A DNA stretch of 8,440 nt from Paracoccaceae bacterium (GTDB lineage Bacteria > Pseudomonadota > Alphaproteobacteria > Rhodobacterales > Rhodobacteraceae): contig WFQA01000301.1 in NCBI GenBank assembly GCA_015487255.1, positions 1 to 8,440 of the forward strand. Direction: 5' to 3'. Within the stretch, counting starts at the first letter, position 1. Each line of letters opens with the position of its first letter. Below the pieces are notes generated by a model. It had not been told where the DNA came from, ran no database searches, and saw only the letters and a program-made list of their open reading frames with translations. Shown piece by piece: positions 1 through 6,236 of this stretch. The translations under genes and the position numbers were made by a program.

Positions 1-1
1 A

Positions 2-1045
2 TCAGCCCCCTACCGCCCAGCGGACATAAAACCCGCCAAACCATTCAAATTGCGCCGCTGTGGCCACGAACACCACCCAGCCAAGCGAAATCGGCAAAAA
101 CACCTTCCAGCCCAGCCGCATGAGCTGGTCATAGCGGTAGCGCGGCACCAGCGCCTTGGCCATGGCAAACATGAAAAACCAAAACAGCACTTTCAGGATA
201 AACCACCAGATACCGTCCGGCAGCCAGCTCACCGGCGAGAGCCAACCCCCAAAGAACAGGATCGTCAGCAGGGCCGACATCAGCACCACCGCCATCAACT
301 CGCCAATCATGAACAGCAGGAAAGGCGTGGCGGAATACTCCACCTGATAGCCCGCCACCAACTCGGCCTCGGCCTCGGGCAGGTCAAACGGTGGCCGGTT
401 GGTCTCGGCCAGAGCCGAGACGAAAAACAGCACCACCATCGGCAGGTGCGGCAGCCAATACCAGCTCAAGGCCCCATAACCGGCCTGCGCATTTACAATG
501 GCCGAAAGGTTCAGGCTGCCGGTGCTGATCAGCACGCCAACAATGATAAACCCGATGGAAACCTCATAAGAGATCATCTGCGCCGCCGAGCGCAACGAGC
601 CAAGAAACGGGTATTTGGAGTTGCTCGCCCAGCCGCCCATGATCACGCCGTAAACCTCCAGCGAGCCAATGGCAAAAAGATAAAGAATGCCGACATTGAG
701 GTTGGAAACCACCCAGCCATCATTAAACGGAATCACCGCCCAGGCGACCACCGCCAGAATAAACGTGACCATCGGCGCGAGGAAAAACACCGGTTTGTCG
801 GCCCCGGCAGGCACCACCACCTCTTTGACGATATATTTGATGAAATCGGCAAAGCTTTGCAGCAGGCCAAAGGGGCCAACCATGTTTGGCCCTTTACGCA
901 TCTGCACCGCAGCCCAGATTTTACGGTCGGCATACATCAAAAAAGCCAGCGCCACCAGCACCAGCACGATCACCAGCAGGGCTTGCCCGAGGATCACCAG
1001 AAAGGTGCCAAAGTAGAAGCCAAAAACATCGGTCATGAATTCCAT
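2..1045 (-). CDS. nuoH: NADH-quinone oxidoreductase subunit H (ND1 homologue)
   Basis: NuoH is the membrane subunit at the junction of the two arms and lines the entrance to the quinone chamber. The product is a 347-residue polytopic membrane protein with about eight hydrophobic helices. Diagnostic segments are YADRKIWAAVQMRKGPNMVG (38-57), SNSKYPFLGSLRSAAQMISYE (141-161, cytoplasmic loop) and AETNRPPFDLPEAEAELVAGY (213-233), the conserved acidic quinone-pocket loop, followed by EYSATPFLLFMIGE. PRYRYDQLMRLGWKVFLP (301-318) is the usual C-terminal signature. The start at 1045 is preferred because GGAG lies 7 bases upstream; an ATG at 1036 (MTDVFG) is possible but poorly spaced. The open frame continues upstream to 1120, but that would overlap nuoG by more than 70 bases. 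The TGA is at 4-2, so the gene is complete. Confidence 0.98.
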   Translation of the reverse strand: MEFMTDVFGFYFGTFLVILGQALLVIVLVLVALAFLMYADRKIWAAVQMRKGPNMVGPFGLLQSFADFIKYIVKEVVVPAGADKPVFFLAPMVTFILAVVAWAVIPFNDGWVVSNLNVGILYLFAIGSLEVYGVIMGGWASNSKYPFLGSLRSAAQMISYEVSIGFIIVGVLISTGSLNLSAIVNAQAGYGALSWYWLPHLPMVVLFFVSALAETNRPPFDLPEAEAELVAGYQVEYSATPFLLFMIGELMAVVLMSALLTILFFGGWLSPVSWLPDGIWWFILKVLFWFFMFAMAKALVPRYRYDQLMRLGWKVFLPISLGWVVFVATAAQFEWFGGFYVRWAVGG

Positions 1046-1049
1046 GCGC

Positions 1050-3059
1050 CTACTCCGCCGCCATTTTCGCGCCCGAAGCGCCCTTGCTGACTTCTGCCAT
1101 AACAGCCGAGGCCCGCGCAATCGGATTTGTCAGATAAAAGTCTGAAATCGGGTTTTTAAACACGGTCTTGCCAGGCTTTTTGCCCCGCGCCGCTTGCCAC
1201 TCATTTTGCGGCACCTGATCAAGCGCCGCCAGGTGCGGCACTTCGGCAAACATCATCGCGCGCAGCTCGGCCAAAGAGTTGAACGGCAGCGCCACCCCCA
1301 GCACCCCGGAAAGTGCCCGGATAATCGCCCAGCCCTCGCGCGCATCACCGGGCGGAAAGCCGGCCCGGTTGGCCAGTTGCGGCCGCCCCTCGGTGTTGAC
1401 AAATATCGCTGATTCCTCGGTATAAGCCGCGCTCGGCAGGATAACATCCGCCCGGTGCGCGCCCCGGTCCCCATGCGAGCCTTGGTAAACAACAAACGGG
1501 CCAGCATCGATATCCAGTTCATCGGCCCCGAGATTATAGATCACCTCCGCCCCGTCCAGCGCATTGATCATGCCGCCCTGCGTGGCAAAGCCGATATCCA
1601 TGCCGCCCACGCGGGCCGCCGCCGTGTGCAGCACCATGAATTTGGAATTGGTGTTTTCGCAAAGCTTTTTCGCCGCTTCCAGCACCGCTTCGCCATCCTT
1701 GCCTTGCAGCGCGCCCTGGCCGATGATCACGATGGAGTTCATCTCCCTCACCGCATCCACGTCTTTATTGGCCAGCATTTCCAGCGCCACGCTGCCCTCG
1801 CCGATATGGGCGTATTCATAGGTCAGATCAACCTTCTCCCCGACAAGGCCGATTTCAGCGCCGCGCAGCCACGCGCCCCTGATCCGCGCATTCAGCACCG
1901 GCGCTTCATCGCGCGGGTTGGTGCCGATGAGCTGGATCATCTCAGCATTGTCAATATCGGCGATGCTGGCCGTGCCGACATAACCCGAGCGATCACCGAT
2001 GGGCAAATACGCGCCATCAACCCGGCACTCGACATTGCCGCCCGCGCCACCGACCAGCGCCTTTAAGGCATACATCGCTTCCGTGCTGGCGAGGTCTCCG
2101 GCTATTGCCGCCACCTGCTTGCCGTCAACCGCCGCCGCAATCGCGGCAAAAGCCTGTTCCCAGCTTGCCTTTTGCAACTTGCCATCCACCCGCAGATACG
2201 GCGTATCCAGCCGCTGGCGGCGCAGCCCGTCCCAGATGAAGCGGGTCTTGTCGGAAATCCACTCCTCGTTCACCCCGTCATGGTTGCGCGGCACAATCCG
2301 CATCACTTCGCGGCCCTTGGTATCCACCCGGATATTGCTGCCCAGCGCATCCATCACATCGATGCTCTCGGTCTTGCGCAGCTCCCACGGGCGGGCGGTA
2401 AAGGCATAGGGTTTGCTGGTCAGCGCGCCCACCGGGCAAAGATCAATGATATTGCCCTGCAGATTGCTATCCAGCGTGGCGTTGAGATAGGTGGTTATTT
2501 CCGCATCCTCGCCGCGGCCCGTCTGGCCCATGGTCATAATGCCCGCCACCTCGGAAGTGAAACGCACACAGCGGGTGCAGGAAATGCAGCGCGTCATGGT
2601 GGTGGAGATCAATGGCCCGAGATCAAGATCGGTGACCGCGCGCTTGGCCTCGCGCGAGCGCGAAAAATCAACCCCGTAGGCCATGGCCTGATCCTGCAAA
2701 TCACACTCGCCACCCTGATCACAGATCGGGCAATCCAGCGGGTGGTTGAGCAGGAGGAATTCCATCACCCCCTCGCGGGCTTTTTTGACCATGGGTGATT
2801 TGGTTTTCACCACCGGCGGCTGGCCTTCCGGGCCGGGGCGCAGATCGCGCACCTGCATCGCACAGCTTGCCGCGGGCTTGGGCGGGCCGCCAACAACCTC
2901 GACCAGACACATGCGGCAATTCCCGGCAATGGACAGGCGCTCGTGGTAGCAAAAGCGCGGAATCTCGATACCCGCCACTTCGGCGGCCTGCAGGATGGTC
3001 ATCGCCCCATCCACTTCCACTTCATTGCCGTCAATGACGATTTTCTTTAGATTGCTCAT
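1050..3059 (-). CDS. nuoG: NADH-quinone oxidoreductase subunit G (75 kDa iron-sulfur subunit)
   Basis: NuoG is the largest peripheral-arm subunit and carries electrons from NuoF toward NuoI through several iron-sulfur clusters. The 669-residue protein starts with a ferredoxin-like domain binding a [2Fe-2S] cluster (C37, C48, C51, C66). Next comes a His/Cys [4Fe-4S] motif H106, C110, C113, C119 (NHPLDCPICDQGGEC), then a further [4Fe-4S] cluster, N4, with C158, C161, C164 and C208. The rest (from about 225) is the molybdopterin-oxidoreductase-like fold, non-catalytic in complex I. The extra N7 cysteines present in Escherichia coli and Thermus are absent, as is usual in alphaproteobacteria and mitochondria. 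The ATG at 3059 has GAGGG four bases upstream, overlapping the stop of the previous gene. The C-terminus AKMAAE is followed by nuoH after 4 bases. Confidence 0.98.
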   Translation of the reverse strand: MSNLKKIVIDGNEVEVDGAMTILQAAEVAGIEIPRFCYHERLSIAGNCRMCLVEVVGGPPKPAASCAMQVRDLRPGPEGQPPVVKTKSPMVKKAREGVMEFLLLNHPLDCPICDQGGECDLQDQAMAYGVDFSRSREAKRAVTDLDLGPLISTTMTRCISCTRCVRFTSEVAGIMTMGQTGRGEDAEITTYLNATLDSNLQGNIIDLCPVGALTSKPYAFTARPWELRKTESIDVMDALGSNIRVDTKGREVMRIVPRNHDGVNEEWISDKTRFIWDGLRRQRLDTPYLRVDGKLQKASWEQAFAAIAAAVDGKQVAAIAGDLASTEAMYALKALVGGAGGNVECRVDGAYLPIGDRSGYVGTASIADIDNAEMIQLIGTNPRDEAPVLNARIRGAWLRGAEIGLVGEKVDLTYEYAHIGEGSVALEMLANKDVDAVREMNSIVIIGQGALQGKDGEAVLEAAKKLCENTNSKFMVLHTAAARVGGMDIGFATQGGMINALDGAEVIYNLGADELDIDAGPFVVYQGSHGDRGAHRADVILPSAAYTEESAIFVNTEGRPQLANRAGFPPGDAREGWAIIRALSGVLGVALPFNSLAELRAMMFAEVPHLAALDQVPQNEWQAARGKKPGKTVFKNPISDFYLTNPIARASAVMAEVSKGASGAKMAAE
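1053..1056 (-). promoter_or_regulatory. Shine-Dalgarno sequence of nuoH inside the last codons of nuoG
   Basis: GGAG spans the last two sense codons of nuoG (GCG GAG TAG) and stands 7 bases before the ATG at 1045. It selects that start over the ATG at 1036 and couples nuoH translation to nuoG. Confidence 0.75.
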
Positions 3060-3063
3060 TTGA

Positions 3064-3069
3064 CCCTCA
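3064..3069 (-). promoter_or_regulatory. Shine-Dalgarno sequence of nuoG overlapping upstream stop codon
   Basis: TGAGGG combines the stop codon of the secreted-protein gene (3069-3067) with the purine-rich ribosome binding site of nuoG, whose ATG begins at 3059. This implies coupled termination and initiation. Confidence 0.75.
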
Positions 3070-3477
3070 AATTGCCCCCCAGCCGGCGACAGACTTGTCG
3101 CGCCGGGCTATACATTCCCAAACAGCCGCGTAATCCGAAACCCCGGAAAACATGTTACCGTTAAATAACTGTGTTGCGCTGCACCCACCAAAAACATCAC
3201 GCGGATTGACCCGAAACGGGTTCCAGGAAAATGCCGCGGAAAGGCTGAGTGGAATCGGTTCGTTGCTTTCATCCAGAATTCCGCCATGGCGCAGATAGCG
3301 CAAGACCAACTGCAACCCGCTTTCCCATTTCAGATAGCAAATCTCCTGCGCCGCCGGGCCGGGCTTGGCATTTTCGGCGCAAAACTCCACACCTTCTGCG
3401 GCCCTTTGTTGCGCAAACGCCATCGGGCCAGATAGCAGAAAACCCACCATCACCGCCAATTTGCCAAGCCTCACCAT
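3067..3477 (-). CDS. Predicted secreted/periplasmic protein, unknown function
   Basis: The 136-residue product has a typical Sec signal peptide: K6 and R3 near the start, a hydrophobic core LAVMVGFLLSG, and an AFA cleavage site with predicted cut after residue 22 (AFA|QQ). The mature part contains four cysteines (C33, C47, C99, C122), compatible with two disulfide bonds, and a Trp/Asn-rich middle (SAAFSWNPFRVNPRD). I do not recognise a family. The ATG at 3477 is preferred. A TTG one codon upstream (3480) has a better spacing to AGGA (8 rather than 11 bases) and cannot be excluded, but would add only one residue. Its stop TGA is part of the TGAGGG that serves as nuoG ribosome binding site, 7 bases from the nuoG ATG, so it is co-expressed with nuoG. 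The 60-base gap on its 5' side is the second largest in the window. Confidence 0.8.
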   Translation of the reverse strand: MVRLGKLAVMVGFLLSGPMAFAQQRAAEGVEFCAENAKPGPAAQEICYLKWESGLQLVLRYLRHGGILDESNEPIPLSLSAAFSWNPFRVNPRDVFGGCSATQLFNGNMFSGVSDYAAVWECIARRDKSVAGWGAI

Positions 3478-3537
3478 CAAACGCTTTTTCCTTTATATCA
3501 AGGCCGATAAGGCCCGGTTGTTTTGTTTTGCCAACAC

Positions 3538-4053
3538 TTATGCCGCCCCATCTTCAGCAGGCTCTTCGGGTGCCGGTTCTTCAGGTGCAGGCTCTTCTGG
3601 TGCCGGCTCTTCTGGTTCCACAACCGGTGCCGGCACAACAGCGCGGCGCACTACCTGCAACCCGATGAGATAATCCGCCAGCGGGGGCGAGCCGGCTGCC
3701 TCGGCGCGTGTATCAGCACAAACCTGTTCAACGGGCACACCCTCAAGGCTGGCCAGGGTTTCATCAAAGGATTTTGTTTTTTCGGCATCCAGCCCCGGCA
3801 GACTGCAATCCGCACCCAGCCCCTCGCCTTGGCAAATCGCCTTGCGGTTCAGCTCCAGCTCCGCCTCATTGAAGGTCAGGCTCGGGCAGATCGAGGCAAG
3901 TGCCTCGGCATGGCCCGCAAGCCGCCCGACATTGGTGGCAAAATAGCTGTCCAGCCCGACGCCGGTCTGCCCTTCGGAAAACCCTAAAATGGCCCCGCCG
4001 CAACCGGCAACAACCACCATTCCACCAAGATAAAAAACCGTTCTTTTTTTCAT
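3538..4053 (-). CDS. Predicted lipoprotein with acidic Pro-rich repeat tail, possibly DUF5333-like
   Basis: This 171-residue product starts MKKRTVFYLGGMVVVAGCGG, a short basic-hydrophobic leader with a lipobox-like VAGC ending at C18. It is probably exported and lipidated; a plain N-terminal membrane anchor is the alternative. The body (about 33-135) is helical-looking with four cysteines (C56, C74, C83, C112) that could form two disulfides in the periplasm. The segments ASICPSLTF and VCADTRAEAAGSPPLADYL loosely recall DUF5333 proteins that I remember from Rhodobacteraceae nuo loci; this is a tentative match. The C-terminus (about 146-168) is an EEPAP five-residue repeat, strongly acidic and probably unstructured. 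The start is 5 bases after the nuoF stop, with GGAG/AAGGG upstream, so coupling to nuoF is likely. Function unknown. Confidence 0.82.
   Translation of the reverse strand: MKKRTVFYLGGMVVVAGCGGAILGFSEGQTGVGLDSYFATNVGRLAGHAEALASICPSLTFNEAELELNRKAICQGEGLGADCSLPGLDAEKTKSFDETLASLEGVPVEQVCADTRAEAAGSPPLADYLIGLQVVRRAVVPAPVVEPEEPAPEEPAPEEPAPEEPAEDGAA
3560..3619 (-). repeat. Four tandem 15-base units encoding the EEPAP tail
   Basis: On the plus strand four successive 15-base units begin at 3560, 3575, 3590 and 3605, each close to GGCTCTTCTGGTGCC. They encode the EEPAP five-residue repeat at the C-terminus of the predicted lipoprotein. The first three units differ from one another at only a few positions, pointing to expansion by slippage. 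Confidence 0.85.
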
Positions 4054-4058
4054 AACCC

Positions 4059-5354
4059 TTACTCCGCTGCTATCGAGCTCACACGCCCTGTTTTCTTGTA
4101 TTTGATCCTGTCTTCTATTTCGTTTCTGAAATGCCGCACCAGGCCCTGAATTGGCCAGGCGGCGGCATCGCCAAGGGCACAGATGGTGTGGCCCTCAACC
4201 TGTTTGGTGACATCCAGCAGCATATCGATTTCCTCGATCTCCGCCTCGCCCGTCACCAGGCGGTCCATGACCCGCATCATCCAGCCCGTGCCTTCACGGC
4301 AAGGGGTGCACTGGCCACAGGATTCGTGTTTGTAAAACTTGCTCAAGCGCCAGATCGCCTTGATCACATCGGTGCTTTGGTCCATCACGATCACCGCCGC
4401 CGTGCCCAGCCCCGAGCGCTGCTCGCGCAGCCAGTCAAAATCCATGATCGCGTCATCGCAAATATCCGCCGGCAACAGCGGCACCGAAGAGCCACCCGGT
4501 ATCACCGCTTTCAGGTTCTTCCAGCCGCCCCGCACCCCGCCGCAATGCTTATCCAGCAATTCACGCAGCGGAATCGACATTTCCTCCTCCACCACGCAGG
4601 GGCTGACCACATGGCCCGAAATGCCAAACAGCTTGGTGCCCGCATTATTGGCCCGGCCCATGCCGGCAAACCACTCCGCCCCACGGCGAAGGATCGTTGG
4701 CACCACGGCGATGCTCTCCACATTGTTCACGGTTGTGGGCGCGCCATAAAGCCCCACCCCGGCGGGGAAAGGCGGCTTCATGCGCGGCATGCCCTTGCGG
4801 CCCTCAAGGCTTTCGAGCAGCGCGGTTTCCTCGCCGCAAATATAAGCCCCCGCGCCGTGCACGAGGTAAAGGTCAAAATCCCAGCCGGAATCCGCCGCGT
4901 TTTTGCCCAGCAGCCCGGCATCATATGCTTCATCAATCGCCAGTTGCAGCGCCTCGCGCTCGCGGATGAACTCGCCCCGGATATAGATATAGCCGGTATT
5001 GGCCCCCATGCCAAAACCGGCAATCAGGCAACCCTCCACCAGCGTATGCGGATCATGGCGCATGATCTCGCGGTCCTTGCAGGTGCCCGGCTCGGATTCG
5101 TCGGCATTGACCACCAGATAGCTCGGCCGCCCGTCGCTCTCTTTGGGCATGAAAGACCATTTCAAGCCGGTCGGAAACCCCGCCCCGCCGCGCCCGCGCA
5201 GGCCAGAATCCTTCACCTGTTCGACAATCCAGTCGCGGCCGTTTTTGATATAGCCCCCGGTGCCATCCCACGCGCCGCGCGCGCGCGCGCCTTTGAGCGA
5301 GCGGTCACCCATGCCGTAAAGATTGGTGAAAATCCGGTCTTGATCCTTGAGCAT
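4059..5354 (-). CDS. nuoF: NADH-quinone oxidoreductase subunit F (51 kDa, NADH- and FMN-binding)
   Basis: NuoF oxidises NADH, passing hydride to FMN and electrons to cluster N3 at the tip of the cytoplasmic arm. The 431-residue length is normal. The FMN/NADH-binding region is marked by GLRGRGGAGFPTGLKWSF (51-68), NADESEPGTCKDRE (83-96) and GAGAYICGEETALLESLEG (167-185). The [4Fe-4S] N3 ligands are C346, C349 and C352 in ESCGQCTPCREG plus C392 in HTICALGDAAAWP. The ATG at 5354 follows GGAG by 6 bases, and that GGAG belongs to the end of the preceding gene. The product ends in SSIAAE, and its last codons GCG GAG TAA carry a purine-rich element for the next gene. An alternating CG tract lies in codons near residues 21-26. 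No key residue is missing. Confidence 0.98.
   Translation of the reverse strand: MLKDQDRIFTNLYGMGDRSLKGARARGAWDGTGGYIKNGRDWIVEQVKDSGLRGRGGAGFPTGLKWSFMPKESDGRPSYLVVNADESEPGTCKDREIMRHDPHTLVEGCLIAGFGMGANTGYIYIRGEFIREREALQLAIDEAYDAGLLGKNAADSGWDFDLYLVHGAGAYICGEETALLESLEGRKGMPRMKPPFPAGVGLYGAPTTVNNVESIAVVPTILRRGAEWFAGMGRANNAGTKLFGISGHVVSPCVVEEEMSIPLRELLDKHCGGVRGGWKNLKAVIPGGSSVPLLPADICDDAIMDFDWLREQRSGLGTAAVIVMDQSTDVIKAIWRLSKFYKHESCGQCTPCREGTGWMMRVMDRLVTGEAEIEEIDMLLDVTKQVEGHTICALGDAAAWPIQGLVRHFRNEIEDRIKYKKTGRVSSIAAE
5276..5290. repeat. Alternating CG tract within nuoF
   Basis: Fifteen bases alternate C and G without interruption, continuing a CG-rich stretch from 5271. They code for part of GARARGA near residue 24 of NuoF, in a variable surface segment before the FMN motif. 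Such tracts can adopt Z-DNA and slip in replication; a shift here would inactivate nuoF. Confidence 0.7.
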
Positions 5355-5355
5355 G

Positions 5356-5574
5356 CTACTCTCCGTCTTGCCGGCGCGAACGCCAGACCCTGAACAATGT
5401 TATGATCGCAAAGGCAAACCCGGCCAGCGCGATGAAATCCAGCAAAAAGGCATAGCGCACCGGCAGGCCCAAAACCCCGCCAAGCCATGAGCCGCCCATC
5501 AACAAAACCACCGAAACCAGCATCACAATCGATGCCAGCTTCGCCTGTTTGCGTTGATTTTCCTCGCGGCTCAT
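5356..5574 (-). CDS. Small two-helix membrane protein, DUF5337-like
   Basis: The product is a 72-residue protein with two hydrophobic helices (about 14-34 and 41-61). They are joined by a short loop containing LGLPVRYAF and flanked by basic residues at both ends (R3, R8, K9, K12; R62, R65, R67, R68). The positive-inside rule puts both termini in the cytoplasm. The sequence resembles, from memory, the DUF5337 proteins found in Rhodobacteraceae nuo operons; no function is known to me. The ATG at 5574 is chosen because AAAGGAG stands 5 bases before it; an in-frame TTG at 5601 lacks comparable support. The stop is one base from the nuoF ATG, and its last codons (GGA GAG TAG) supply the nuoF Shine-Dalgarno sequence, so the two genes are probably translationally coupled. 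A complex I accessory or assembly role is inferred from position only. Confidence 0.85.
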   Translation of the reverse strand: MSREENQRKQAKLASIVMLVSVVLLMGGSWLGGVLGLPVRYAFLLDFIALAGFAFAIITLFRVWRSRRQDGE

Positions 5575-5579
5575 ATCAG

Positions 5580-5586
5580 CTCCTTT
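5580..5586 (-). promoter_or_regulatory. Strong Shine-Dalgarno sequence fixing the start of the DUF5337-like gene
   Basis: AAAGGAG with a 5-base spacer precedes the ATG at 5574. It decides against the longer reading that would begin at the TTG at 5601, which would place this element inside coding sequence. Confidence 0.8.
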
Positions 5587-5610
5587 ATTGCTTGAGGCCA
5601 AAGCCCCGAT

Positions 5611-6201
5611 CTAGTTTTTTGCCAGTGCTTTGGCCTGATCAACCCAGTTATCCCGGCTGACCCGCCCCTTGAAACTGACCAGATGCTCATCGGCCCAGGC
5701 CACCTCTTCCGCGCTCCAGGCGGCGATCTGGTCAAAATGGAACACACCGGCATTATTAAGCTCTTTCTCCAGCTTTGGCCCCACACCCTTGATCTTTTTG
5801 AGGTCATCGGGTTGGCCACCGCGCGGCTCGGTCAGCAATTCTGGCTTGGCTTCACCAGCCCCCACTTCCTCGGCATGCGCGGCATGCTCAGGCTCGGGGG
5901 TCGGGGCTGGCTCGGGTTCCGGGGCTGGTGCTGGCTCTGGCGCGGGCGCTGGCTCTGGCGCGGCCATGCCCATTTCGGCGCGGGCAATATCCACCGCCCG
6001 CCCGTCCCGCGCGCTCTCTGCCCGGCCTTTGCAAATCAGGAAAAATATAACATAGCCAATGGCAAAAGCGATCAGAAACACCACAAACACAGTGGACCAG
6101 AGGTTAACAAAAAACGATGTCACCAGCCCGATAATCAGGGCCAGGACCAATGCTTTAAGCCCGCTACTCAGCAGGCAATTATTATTTGTCTCATTCGTCA
6201 T
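5611..6201 (-). CDS. Membrane-anchored helix-hairpin-helix (H3TH) protein, paralogous to NuoE C-terminus
   Basis: This 196-residue protein has two predicted membrane helices near the N-terminus (about 15-34 and 37-57), with K58 and R60 just after the second. Both ends are therefore predicted to face the cytoplasm. A Pro/Glu/Ala repeat linker follows (about 80-107, EPAPAPEPAPAPEPEPAP). The C-terminal H3TH domain (about 122-194) is 63 of 73 residues identical, by hand count, to the C-terminus of NuoE encoded just upstream. The KGVGPKLEKELNNAG core is a helix-hairpin-helix motif of the COG3743 type (annotated as flap-endonuclease-like). No nuclease active-site residues are evident, so a structural or protein-binding role is more likely. 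The start at 6201 has a strong AAGGAG 7 bases upstream. The gene lies 35 bases after nuoE. A role tethering or assembling the NuoE/NuoF module is inference. Confidence 0.88.
   Translation of the reverse strand: MTNETNNNCLLSSGLKALVLALIIGLVTSFFVNLWSTVFVVFLIAFAIGYVIFFLICKGRAESARDGRAVDIARAEMGMAAPEPAPAPEPAPAPEPEPAPTPEPEHAAHAEEVGAGEAKPELLTEPRGGQPDDLKKIKGVGPKLEKELNNAGVFHFDQIAAWSAEEVAWADEHLVSFKGRVSRDNWVDQAKALAKN
5620..5838 (-). repeat. Direct repeat copy 2: H3TH domain of the membrane-anchored protein
   Basis: This is the partner of the repeat at 6243-6461, encoding residues 122-194 of the membrane-anchored protein. Many differences are synonymous, so the copies are not a very recent duplication, while the protein sequence has stayed close. 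Confidence 0.88.
5887..5964 (-). repeat. Low-complexity repeat encoding the Pro/Glu/Ala linker
   Basis: Imperfect repeats of a GGCTCTGGCGCGGGCGCT-like unit on the plus strand encode alternating Ala-Pro and Glu-Pro residues (about 80-105 of the membrane-anchored H3TH protein). The linker is acidic and likely extended. Unit number is expected to vary between strains by slippage. Confidence 0.7.
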
Positions 6202-6208
6202 ATTCTTT

Positions 6209-6214
6209 CTCCTT
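6209..6214 (-). promoter_or_regulatory. Strong Shine-Dalgarno sequence of the membrane-anchored H3TH gene
   Basis: AAGGAG with a 7-base spacer precedes the ATG at 6201. It lies in the 35-base gap after nuoE and implies independent, efficient initiation rather than dependence on reinitiation from nuoE. Confidence 0.8.
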
Positions 6215-6236
6215 TTTCCGCGCTCATACCCCGGCT

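Noticed and set aside
230..400. Lack of the N7 cluster cysteines in NuoG, searched downstream of residue 225 (positions given are residue numbers)
   Set aside because: This is the normal state in alphaproteobacteria and mitochondria, not a defect.
50..1090. Plus-strand open frame opposite nuoH (346 codons)
   Set aside because: Its extremely His/Gln/Arg-rich translation is the mirror of hydrophobic nuoH codons; no domain or start signal supports it.
1046..1120. Upstream extension of nuoH to base 1120
   Set aside because: It would overlap nuoG by more than 70 bases and add a basic arginine-rich leader unlike NuoH proteins; a properly spaced GGAG supports the start at 1045.
3478..3537. Possible hairpin GGCC-TTATC-GGCC and a 14-codon GTG frame in the gap before the secreted-protein gene
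   Set aside because: The stem is only four G-C pairs plus a possible G-U pair, with no T-run after it, so it is not a convincing terminator. The short frame has no support.
4131..5393. Long plus-strand open frame opposite nuoF (420 codons)
   Set aside because: It is antisense to a complete, motif-rich nuoF, and its translation is low-complexity (His, Arg, Ala, Pro rich), as expected from the reverse of GC-rich coding sequence.
5611..6201. DNA nuclease function for the H3TH protein suggested by the flap-endonuclease-like domain name
   Set aside because: Only the helix-hairpin-helix part is present; no acidic metal-binding nuclease core is visible, and the protein is membrane anchored within a complex I operon.
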